Origin: Phycisphaerales bacterium
GTDB lineage: Bacteria > Planctomycetota > Phycisphaerae > Phycisphaerales > SM1A02
Assembly: GCA_009691725.1 (NCBI GenBank)
Contig: SIAP01000012.1
Span: 1-55,860 of the forward strand
Reading direction: 5' to 3'
DNA: 55,860 nucleotides
Part shown: positions 49,613-55,860 of the stretch, piece by piece
Numbering within the stretch: the first letter of the stretch is position 1
Layout: every line of letters begins with the position of its first letter
Translations under genes and position numbers: made by a program
The notes under the pieces: model-generated
What the model was told of the DNA's origin: nothing
The model's input: the letters and a program-made list of their open reading frames with translations, nothing else
The model's database searches: none

Positions 49613-50851
49613 TCAGCGTGTCGATGTCGGCGCGATTCCCGCTGTCGTGCGCAATCGAATCGTCTCTGGCATCGCAGCAATTCCATCGAGCAATGTGTGG
49701 TCGGTGAACTCCTCGACATCAAGAATCACATAGCTCGTTCGCGGATTGGACTGCAGGTACTCCGCGTTGATGTTGATGCGAGATCGTGCAAGCAGGGTGT
49801 GCATCGTGCCAAGAACTCCTGGGACATTGCGATGGACATGCAGGATCCGTAGTTGCCCATCGCGCAGGACCGGTAGATCGACCTCTGGCAGATTGACCGC
49901 ATTTTGCGTCGAACCATGCAGCCAGAAACGCGCCAGTTTCTCGGCAACTTCAATGGCGATGAGTTCCTGCGCTTCCTCGGTGGACCCGCCGATGTGCGGA
50001 GTGAGGATCGCACTGGCGCACGCTCGCAGCGGGGATGAAAATGGATCGCCCGATGCCGAGGGTTCGTCGGGGAAGACATCGACGGCCGCGCCACCGAGGT
50101 GCCCATCACGCAATGCGCGCGCCAGCGCGTCGACATCCACAATCGATCCCCGTGCGTTATTGATGAGCATTGCGCCGCGCTTCATCATCGCGATCTGTCT
50201 CTCGCCGATCAGTCCAGCGGTCGAGGCATTCTCTGGCACGTGCACCGTGACGCAGTCCGCCTCGCGCAGCAGCGCATCGAGTGTTGGTCGCGACTGCGCA
50301 TTCCCAAGGGGAAGCCTTCGCACAACATCATGAAAAACAACCCTCATCCCAAGCGATTCTGCAAGGACGCTGACCTGCGACCCGATATGCCCATATCCCA
50401 CGATGCCAAGCGTTCGTCCCCTCGTCTCGTGCGAATTGGCGGCAGATTTGTCCCACAATCCCCCATGGAGCAGCGTGGACTTCTCGAAGAGCCGACGGAA
50501 CAGACAGACCGCTTCGGCCACAGTCATCTCGGCGACGCTGCGCGTGTTGGAGAATGGCGAATTGAACACCGCGCACCCTCGTGCTTCTGCCGCACTCAAG
50601 TCCACCTGATTCGTTCCAATGCAAAAGCAACCAACCGCGATCAGATGCGGGTGCCGTGCAAAGTGTGCCGATGTGAGTTCGGTCTTCGACCGGATCCCAA
50701 CCACGGTCGCGCGCTCGAGCGCCTGGTCGAGTTGCTCGCCCGCGAGCGCGCCAAAGGCACGCTCGACGGTGAAGCCTGCCTCGCAGAGGACTCCGTCGGC
50801 GCATTCGTGAATCGATTCCAGCAAGAGTGCGTGCGGTGCGCGCGTCATCAC
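49613..50851 (-). CDS. serA: D-3-phosphoglycerate dehydrogenase with ACT domain
   Basis: 412 aa of the E. coli SerA type. GIRSKTELTSAHF, GCFCIGTNQVDLSAAEARG and NSPFSNTRSVAEM are hallmark segments. The NAD motif is LGIVGYGHIGSQVSVLAE; catalytic residues are Arg in NNARGSIVD, Glu in DVFPDEPS and His in LTPHIGGST. The C-terminal 75 residues form an ACT domain (RILHVHRNVPGVLGTMHTLL, ININAEYLQSNPRTSYVILD) that binds serine for feedback control. First step of serine biosynthesis. It begins 6 bp after map. Confidence 0.94.
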   Translation of the reverse strand: MMTRAPHALLLESIHECADGVLCEAGFTVERAFGALAGEQLDQALERATVVGIRSKTELTSAHFARHPHLIAVGCFCIGTNQVDLSAAEARGCAVFNSPFSNTRSVAEMTVAEAVCLFRRLFEKSTLLHGGLWDKSAANSHETRGRTLGIVGYGHIGSQVSVLAESLGMRVVFHDVVRRLPLGNAQSRPTLDALLREADCVTVHVPENASTAGLIGERQIAMMKRGAMLINNARGSIVDVDALARALRDGHLGGAAVDVFPDEPSASGDPFSSPLRACASAILTPHIGGSTEEAQELIAIEVAEKLARFWLHGSTQNAVNLPEVDLPVLRDGQLRILHVHRNVPGVLGTMHTLLARSRININAEYLQSNPRTSYVILDVEEFTDHTLLDGIAAMPETIRLRTTAGIAPTSTR

Positions 50852-50857
50852 GGAATG

Positions 50858-51664
50858 CTATCCCACAAAATCAGGGAGGTTGAAAAGTGATTGAGTGAGA
50901 TTGACCGGTCCCGACTCGGTGATCAGGACATCCGCTTCGAAGTGCACACTGCGCGATCCATCTCCAGTAAAAATTGGCCAGGCAGTTCCATGCGAGACAA
51001 TCTCAGTCGTGCTGACTGCGATCATCGGTTCGACGGCGATCAACATCCCGGGTCGAAACACTTTCCACGCGTCGCTCCACTCACCTGGATAGGTCGGCAC
51101 AACATTGGACACAAATGGCTCAGCGTGCAAGGTTCGTCCGTAGCCATGTCCTCCCAATCCGCGAACCAGTCCAAAGCCGCAGGTGGTTTCGACATGCCCT
51201 TGCACGACGCGCGCCCAATCGATGAGCGGTCGTCCAGGCTGCATCGCATCCACTCCCAATCGAAGACTCTCACGACCGCACTGCAGCAGCGACATGGAAA
51301 CAGGATCACCAGACTTCACGAGATATGTCCACGCAGCATCGCCGATCCATCCTTGGTGTCGAACGCCGATATCGATCGACACAAGATCACCTTCGACGAT
51401 CGGTGCCGAATTCATGTCGTGCGTGCCGTGCACGACGCATTCATTGATCGAGAGGCATGCGTGACTGGGAAAGGGCGGATGCCCGCGCGCCTTGTATCCA
51501 AGAAAGCACGATTTACAGTCGAGCTTCGCGAGCGTCGCCGCCACAAAGGTGTCGATCTGCGCCAGCGTCTGCCCGTGTCGCAGAAACGCCGCAAGTGCTT
51601 CGTGTGTCTTGCAGACGCATTCTGCTGCGGCAGTTGCGCACGCGATGTCCTTGGCCGAGGGCAT
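50858..51664 (-). CDS. map: Methionine aminopeptidase, type I
   Basis: 268 aa. All five metal ligands are visible: Asp in SIDIGVRHQGWIGD (two), His in GLGGHGYGRTLH, Glu in IAVEPMI and Glu in VHFEADVLIT. SHACLSINECVVHGTHD is the conserved substrate region. It removes the N-terminal Met from nascent proteins. It has no N-terminal zinc finger or SH3 extension. It lies between hutI (9 bp) and serA (6 bp). Confidence 0.95.
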   Translation of the reverse strand: MPSAKDIACATAAAECVCKTHEALAAFLRHGQTLAQIDTFVAATLAKLDCKSCFLGYKARGHPPFPSHACLSINECVVHGTHDMNSAPIVEGDLVSIDIGVRHQGWIGDAAWTYLVKSGDPVSMSLLQCGRESLRLGVDAMQPGRPLIDWARVVQGHVETTCGFGLVRGLGGHGYGRTLHAEPFVSNVVPTYPGEWSDAWKVFRPGMLIAVEPMIAVSTTEIVSHGTAWPIFTGDGSRSVHFEADVLITESGPVNLTQSLFNLPDFVG

Positions 51665-51673
51665 GATGCGAGA

Positions 51674-52951
51674 CTAACTCACCCACGAATGGCGGGGAAG
51701 GACGAGCGCACCTCGTGCCATCACCATCAGCGGGAGTGCTCCTGAAAGTTCGTACCCCAGTGCGCGTTCATCATCAACTGGCCACCACACGAGATCTGCG
51801 CTCTTGCCAATCTCGATCGACCCGCAGATGTGTGAGAGCCCAAGCGCACACGCCGCATTCCAGGTGACCGTGGTCAGTGCCTCCGCAGGAGTGAGGTTCA
51901 TTTCGCGCACTGCGAAGGAGACGACGATTGGCATGCCTCGAACCGGCGCGCTGCCGGGATTGGCGTTGGTCGCGAGCGCCAAGGCGCCGCCACCATCGAT
52001 GAACCGCCGCGCGCGGATGGTCGGGGTACCGAGGCAAAATGCGGTGGCTGGCAATCCCACCGCGATGGTGGAACTTCGCGCAACAGCGTCGAGGTCATCG
52101 TCCGTTGCAGCTTCGAGATGATCGACTGTCATCGCACCGAGCGACAGCGCAGCCGGGAGCATCCCCAACGAGTTGAATTGATCTGTGTGCACGCGCACGC
52201 CCGCACCGAGTGCAGCGCCTTTGGTGAAGTAGCGAACGCACTCCTCCACGGACCACGATCCCTTCTCGCAATAGGCGTCAATGGTGATTCTCGGATGCCG
52301 CAGCATCACCGCTGGGAGCGTTGTGTCGATCGTTCGCTCAACGAAATCTGCGATCGATGGATCGATGGCGTGCGCACCCAGATAGGTCTTCACGATTCGC
52401 AGGTGAGATCGACTCGCAGCAAGATCGATCGCGTCAAGCATCCGCAGTTCGGTTTCGCAGTCCATGCCATAGCCCGACTTGACCTCGACGGTTGTCGTGC
52501 CGTACGCCGCCATCTGTCGTGTTCGCACCTCGATTCCCTGCGCCAGATCGTTGGTGGACGCAGCGCGAACGGCGCGCACGGTTGCATGGATTCCACCACC
52601 CGCTGCCAGAATTTCAAGGTAGGCGCTCCCCGCCAATTTCATTTCCCATTCGTCCCATCGATCTCCGGCCCAGCATGCGTGCGTGTGGCAGTCGACAAAC
52701 CCGGGAGTCACCACGCCACCCGCTGCGTCGATCGGTTGCAGGTCGCGCATTTCCGCAGAGGGCGTCCCCGCCTCGACGCGCTCGATTCGATCGCCCCGAA
52801 CGACGATGTAGCCGAGCGGAATGACCCCTAACTCTCGCATTGCGGTACGCCGACGGGGAAGTGCACTCGCAGCATCGTCCGATCGAAGCGTCACGATGCG
52901 CGCATTGTGAATGAGGAATCCCTGCACTGGTGCGGATACCCTACCGCGCAT
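51674..52951 (-). CDS. hutI: Imidazolonepropionase
   Basis: About 425 aa from the ATG at 52951; in-frame GTG codons at 52939 and 52927 are alternatives that would leave room for promoters. It opens the imidazolone ring in histidine degradation. Amidohydrolase metal ligands are in VDCHTHACWAG, TYLGAHA and RVHTDQF. Other signatures are TTTVEVKSGYGMD and TVDHLEAATDDD. The usual Asp of the DxNPG motif is Asn here (ALATNANPGSAP), which is odd for the catalytic metal site. No other hut gene is in the window. The start codon overlaps the divergent sixA start. Confidence 0.87.
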   Translation of the reverse strand: MRGRVSAPVQGFLIHNARIVTLRSDDAASALPRRRTAMRELGVIPLGYIVVRGDRIERVEAGTPSAEMRDLQPIDAAGGVVTPGFVDCHTHACWAGDRWDEWEMKLAGSAYLEILAAGGGIHATVRAVRAASTNDLAQGIEVRTRQMAAYGTTTVEVKSGYGMDCETELRMLDAIDLAASRSHLRIVKTYLGAHAIDPSIADFVERTIDTTLPAVMLRHPRITIDAYCEKGSWSVEECVRYFTKGAALGAGVRVHTDQFNSLGMLPAALSLGAMTVDHLEAATDDDLDAVARSSTIAVGLPATAFCLGTPTIRARRFIDGGGALALATNANPGSAPVRGMPIVVSFAVREMNLTPAEALTTVTWNAACALGLSHICGSIEIGKSADLVWWPVDDERALGYELSGALPLMVMARGALVLPRHSWVS

Positions 52952-53480
52952 GTTGATCTTTGTTGTGAGACATGCCAAAGCAGAGGAGCGACTTTCAACG
53001 AGATGGCCAGATGATTCGCTGCGTCCACTGACCAGCTCGGGTGCGAAGAAGTTTGCGCGTCTCGCGTCCCGCGTCGAGCGACTGTTCGATCCTCCGGCGT
53101 TGCTCCTTTCGAGTGGCTATGTCCGCGCATGGGAAACGGCGCGCATCTTGACGGATGAGGGCGGATGGCCTGACGCAGTCCGCTGCCCTCAACTGGAGTG
53201 CGACTCGCCCGACGATGTCAGGGGAATCTGCGAGATCATCGCGCAGTGCACCGAGCCATCACTGGGGCTCGTCGGTCACGAACCGATGCTCAGTGATTTG
53301 GTGAACGAATTGATCGGCAGCGAGGGTCCAGGCGTGGTGATGGCGAAGGGCGCAATTGCGATCTTGGAACTCCCCGCTGTGGGCGAAGGGTGCGTGGGAG
53401 TGAAGAGCGCGAGCTCCCGTGCGTCGCTCGTCGCCCTTCTCGATCCGAAGTGGATCGGCGGAAAGCGCACGAATCGTTAG
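52950..53480 (+). CDS. sixA: SixA-type phosphohistidine phosphatase
   Basis: 176 aa from the ATG at 52950 (MLIFVVRHAKAEERLS). The RHA motif (phospho-acceptor His) and the second His in GLVGHEPMLSDLV mark the histidine phosphatase superfamily; LLSSGYVRAWETARIL is the SixA-type loop. SixA removes phosphate from phosphohistidine on HPt or PtsN-type proteins. It is followed 23 bp on by a STAS-domain gene, so both may belong to a phosphorylation network. Confidence 0.88.
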   Translation: MLIFVVRHAKAEERLSTRWPDDSLRPLTSSGAKKFARLASRVERLFDPPALLLSSGYVRAWETARILTDEGGWPDAVRCPQLECDSPDDVRGICEIIAQCTEPSLGLVGHEPMLSDLVNELIGSEGPGVVMAKGAIAILELPAVGEGCVGVKSASSRASLVALLDPKWIGGKRTNR

Positions 53481-53503
53481 ACTTCAAGATTCGAGAACAA
53501 ACC

Positions 53504-53890
53504 ATGAGTGCTGAATCCCAACCCACCGTTAAGAAAACTGCGCAGGTCGAAATGACATGGGATGGATCCGTGTTGATTGTTCGCCCACACGGTCCAAACA
53601 TCGGTCAACGCGAAGCGCCCATCATGAGCGGCGACATCGATCCACATATGAAAGCACTCGGTCGGGCTGTGAAGTTCATGGTGCTGGACCTCTCTGCGGT
53701 GCAGTTCATGAGCAGCATGGGTATCGGCACCTGTATCAATTGCCGCAATGGCGCCGCTGCACTTGGTGCCAAGGCGATTCTGTATGGTGCCAACAAGGAT
53801 CTCCGAGCGCTTCTGGCGATGATGAGAATCGAAAAACTCTTCGCAGTCGCAGACTCTCGCGAGGCACTCAACAAACTCGTCGGTCGCTGA
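53504..53890 (+). CDS. STAS-domain anti-anti-sigma-like protein
   Basis: 128 aa from the ATG at 53504 (MSAESQPTVKKTAQVEMTWD). The STAS fold is visible as SVLIVRPHGPNIGQ, MVLDLSAVQFMSSMGIGTCI (with the serine that is phosphorylated in SpoIIAA/RsbV relatives), AKAILYGANKDLRALLAMM and KLFAVADSREALNKL. It probably acts in a partner-switching regulator, but no serine kinase gene is nearby. Confidence 0.85.
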   Translation: MSAESQPTVKKTAQVEMTWDGSVLIVRPHGPNIGQREAPIMSGDIDPHMKALGRAVKFMVLDLSAVQFMSSMGIGTCINCRNGAAALGAKAILYGANKDLRALLAMMRIEKLFAVADSREALNKLVGR

Positions 53891-53913
53891 CTCGCGCGGC
53901 GCGCCTTTCCAAT

Positions 53914-54900
53914 TCACTTATTTGCAGCGGACGTGGTGTGAATCACGATGTCCGCACCCTTGACCGCAGTTAACTCGACGCAATCCGAGTCGCTCGGTTG
54001 AAGGCTGATGACGAGGATCTTGGCATCGGCGCAGAGTCGTGCGAACTGCGTCACCGTGCCGAGTCGTTCTTCGAGGTGGAACCCGCCAGCGATGTGGATC
54101 ACTGCTCGCGTGCGACCAAATGCGACCGCTGCGCTTGTTCCCATGGTGCGATCCCACACGCGTTGCGCGCGGTGAATCTCGTCAACATCTTCGTCGGTGG
54201 GTTGCTCTGCGATCGATCCGTCGGCGCGCGCATGATCTGCATACATCGTCGCCATGAGTTTCTTGAGACGATCCCAGTCGCCGTCGCGGGTGATTGCGGG
54301 GTCAATCTCAAACAACGCTCGCTCTTCGCCACTGAGCGCCAACAACGGTTCGTATCCATCGAGTCGCGCTTGCGAGACATACTTGCGTGGGGCGTTCGCG
54401 GCGCAGACCGATCCGCCTGAGAGTCTGGCCGAATCGATCATCGGTTGGTACCAGGGGATCCACGAGCCCTCGCCAGCCCAATTGCGTGATCCAGTTTCAT
54501 CGAGAAACACATCCAGAGTGATCTCGCCCCTCAAATAGCCATCGACTTTCGCCTGCTCATTTCGCTCGAGCATTTCCAGACTGACTGTGCCCGTTGGATG
54601 TGCTAGAAGAAAGGCATTGACGAGCTCCTGCTCGACACGATGCCCACTCGCATCATCGTGCGTTTCTCCGACGAAGACTGCGTTGGATTGCGCGACCCGA
54701 AGCATGACCGCAAACCACGAGAGTCGCTCGCCAGTCGCGCCGTCAAAGGCGTGCAGCGATGCTGGAGAGGGGGCATCTGCGATTTGTTGGGCTGGCGAGA
54801 GTTTGGGAGTGGTGCAACTGCAGGCAATCCCGCACCAGAGTCCTGCGAGAACTCCAAGAACCGAGCGAAAACCTGCAGGAAGTGTGGCATCATGGCGCAT
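53914..54900 (-). CDS. ChaN-like (Tiki superfamily) lipoprotein
   Basis: 328 aa from the ATG at 54900 (MRHDATLPAGFRSVLGVLAG), with lipobox GIACSC. The frame stays open for 159 more codons upstream but without leader character. ChaN/Tiki signatures: NAVFVGETHDDASGHRVEQEL at residue 70, VSLEMLERNEQAKVDGYL, WIPWYQPMIDSARL, VCAANAPRKYV and RAVIHIAGGFHLEERLGTVTQ. ChaN binds heme and is linked to iron uptake; other Tiki proteins are metalloproteases. The N-terminal part has a partial copy 430 bp upstream (listed separately). Confidence 0.8.
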   Translation of the reverse strand: MRHDATLPAGFRSVLGVLAGLWCGIACSCTTPKLSPAQQIADAPSPASLHAFDGATGERLSWFAVMLRVAQSNAVFVGETHDDASGHRVEQELVNAFLLAHPTGTVSLEMLERNEQAKVDGYLRGEITLDVFLDETGSRNWAGEGSWIPWYQPMIDSARLSGGSVCAANAPRKYVSQARLDGYEPLLALSGEERALFEIDPAITRDGDWDRLKKLMATMYADHARADGSIAEQPTDEDVDEIHRAQRVWDRTMGTSAAVAFGRTRAVIHIAGGFHLEERLGTVTQFARLCADAKILVISLQPSDSDCVELTAVKGADIVIHTTSAANK

Positions 54901-54920
54901 CAGAGTTACGCTAGTTGAAA

Positions 54921-55154
54921 ATGACCTCACTCCTGCTGACCATTGCCATCGCATCGCTGCGCGCCACGGCGAACTACACGAGCGATCCCACTGGCAGAAC
55001 GACCTGCGCGTTGATCGTCGAGAGTGACGGCACTGCACCGAGTGAATATCGATTGCGGTGGCACTCGGGCGAGGGTGATTACCGCGAAGTTGATTACGAT
55101 CATCTGGAATTGAAGCGTGGCGTGTGTCGATGGGAACTGCGGCGAATGAAGTGA
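54921..55154 (+). CDS. Small exported protein of unknown function
   Basis: 77 aa from the ATG at 54921. MTSLLLTIAIASLRATA looks like a short signal peptide, followed by a small polar domain with two Cys (TTCALIVESD, GVCRWELRRMK) and strand-like segments (EYRLRWHSGEGDYREVDYDH). No family is recognised. It starts 20 bp from the divergent ChaN-like gene and lies between it and the ChaN remnant, so it may be a recent arrival or a chance open frame. Confidence 0.4.
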   Translation: MTSLLLTIAIASLRATANYTSDPTGRTTCALIVESDGTAPSEYRLRWHSGEGDYREVDYDHLELKRGVCRWELRRMK

Positions 55155-55171
55155 GACTCGCGGCGCACTGG

Positions 55172-55257
55172 TGATCATCGTGCGTTTCACCGACAAAGAC
55201 GGCATCCTCATTCGCAACACGCAGTTGCACCTCAAACCACGTGATTGGTGTGCGGGA
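55172..55257 (-). pseudogene. Fragment of a duplicated ChaN-like gene
   Basis: The minus strand encodes RTPITWFEVQLRVANEDA then VFVGETHDDHQ, clearly related to RLSWFAVMLRVAQSNA and VFVGETHDDAS of the adjacent ChaN-like lipoprotein (54650-54735). The DNA also matches, best over 55173-55200. Similarity stops on both sides, and there is no leader, so this is a remnant of a partial tandem duplication. Confidence 0.65.
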
Positions 55258-55333
55258 TCCGATCAGCACGAGAATTGAGCGAATCGGAGAACACGGGGTG
55301 GAATCCATCGTCATCTGGGCTACGCTCATTGAA

Positions 55334-55860
55334 ATGATCCCGTTTCTGTTAGCGATTGCCGCTGCTTCGTCTGCCACCCTCCCGCTTGCTTTTCCTCAGG
55401 CGACTGTCTCCTACGCAGGCGAGAGCGTGATCCGAGTGAATCTGAATTCGATCCGCGACCTCCGGATGATCGAGGCGCTCTCGGTCGATATGTGGTCGCA
55501 TGGAATCTACGGTGGACAGGCTGAGTTTCAGGTGACGAGCGATCAGCGGCGTGCCATCGACGGGACACACCTGGAGTACTGCGTCATGATCGACGACCTC
55601 GAGGGAGCGATTGCAGACGAACGCAAGCGCATCGACGCACCCGCGCAGGAGGGTGGGATTGCAGACCTCGCGTGGTTCGCGCAGGCCAAGGATCTTGCGG
55701 CGATCAATGCACGCCTCGATGCGTTGGTGGCGGCGCGCCCAGACTTGGCTTCCATCGTGGTCGCGGGGCAATCGCTTGAGGGTCGCCCGATTCGCGGACT
55801 TCGGATCAGTGCGCTCGCGGTGGGAACACCTGCGCCGGCGGTGCTCTTCGATGCCACACA
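55334..55860 (+). CDS. Zinc carboxypeptidase (M14 family), N-terminal part (runs off window)
   Basis: 175 residues are visible from the ATG at 55334. The signal peptide is MIPFLLAIAAASSATLPLA. A propeptide-like region follows (VIRVNLNSIRDLRMIEAL, EYCVMIDDLEGAIADERKR). The start of the catalytic domain then shows INARLDALVAARPDLASIV, GQSLEGRPIRGLRIS and APAVLFDAT, which in this family comes directly before the zinc motif HAREW. The window ends just before it, so the catalytic residues are not seen. It would be a secreted metallocarboxypeptidase with a propeptide. Confidence 0.8.
   Translation, partial: MIPFLLAIAAASSATLPLAFPQATVSYAGESVIRVNLNSIRDLRMIEALSVDMWSHGIYGGQAEFQVTSDQRRAIDGTHLEYCVMIDDLEGAIADERKRIDAPAQEGGIADLAWFAQAKDLAAINARLDALVAARPDLASIVVAGQSLEGRPIRGLRISALAVGTPAPAVLFDAT

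Noticed and set aside
53914-55377. A single 487-aa protein including the ChaN-like domain and its upstream partial copy
   Set aside because: The upstream 159 codons lack family similarity apart from the short remnant, while a clear lipoprotein leader starts at 54900.
1-55860. tRNA, rRNA, CRISPR arrays, insertion sequences, prophage or defence genes
   Set aside because: I looked through the intergenic gaps and gene list and found no cloverleaf, rRNA segment, regularly spaced repeats, transposase, integrase or known defence domain.

Overview
The window looks like a Planctomycetota chromosome, most likely of the class Phycisphaerae. The evidence is: secreted proteins ending in dockerin-like repeats of the DLNxDGxVDGIDLAxxLxxWG type, a DCNxNGxxD...GVPDEC repeat, TPR plus CRTAC1/ASPIC-UnbV pairs, a two-heme DHOR oxidase, an anti-sigma-like protein with a prepilin-like tail, and a B12-dependent ribonucleotide reductase. 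The DNA is moderately GC-rich and densely coded, with many ATGA/GTGA/TTGA start-stop overlaps. I see no rRNA, tRNA, CRISPR array, insertion sequence or phage gene. Apart from two window-edge fragments and one short ChaN duplication remnant, the genes look intact.

Layout. 1-4.6 kb: secreted electron-transfer and FG-GAP proteins (DHOR with dockerin tail, TPR lipoprotein, ASPIC/UnbV). 4.6-11.8 kb (minus): a cell-wall/division cluster murC-murB-ddl-ftsQ, a membrane protein, greA and a cardiolipin synthase-like gene. 11.8-16.1 kb (plus): a sigma-54 activator followed by two LptF/LptG permeases. 16.1-20.2 kb (minus): rpmI-rplT coupled to a large membrane protein and a parvulin lipoprotein. 20.3-23.3 kb: an ECF sigma/anti-sigma-like pair divergent from hpnH. 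23.4-27.8 kb: a 2-hydroxyacid dehydrogenase, a degenerate secreted subtilase and a two-domain ABC permease. 27.8-33.1 kb (plus): nuoD-nuoE-(85-aa protein)-nuoF-ybeY-CNNM/CorC, tightly coupled. 33-36.5 kb: lptB, a PEGA lipoprotein with tetrapeptide repeats, a PagL-like lipid A deacylase and galE. 36.5-40 kb: a coupled pair of small unknown proteins, thiolase, fructose-1,6-bisphosphatase and a Dabb lipoprotein. 40-45 kb (minus): dcd-nrdJ. 45-55.9 kb: a UvrD/PcrA helicase; hutI-map-serA-prolyl oligopeptidase (minus); sixA and a STAS protein (plus); a ChaN-like lipoprotein with a partial duplicate; and the start of a zinc carboxypeptidase.

How the genes fit together. Much of the window serves the envelope: peptidoglycan precursors (murC, murB, ddl), division (ftsQ), LPS export (LptF/G-like permeases, LptB) and remodelling (PagL-like), phospholipid (cls-like), hopanoid (hpnH) and sugar nucleotide (galE). 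Together these imply a diderm with a lipid-A-type outer leaflet. A second group covers nucleotide and energy metabolism (dcd-nrdJ, part of complex I, fbp, thiolase).

The least explained signals are noncoding or very small: (1) a 157-nt element at 40242-40398 closed by a stem of about 19 bp, followed on the minus strand by a terminator whose U-tract is repeated four times; (2) a compact promoter-to-terminator unit at 34685-34803 that could encode an sRNA of about 85 nt or an attenuator; (3) an 85-aa protein joined by ATGA overlaps to both nuoE and nuoF; (4) a coupled pair of small unknown proteins at 36586-37295. All function calls come from reading motifs by eye; no database search was run.
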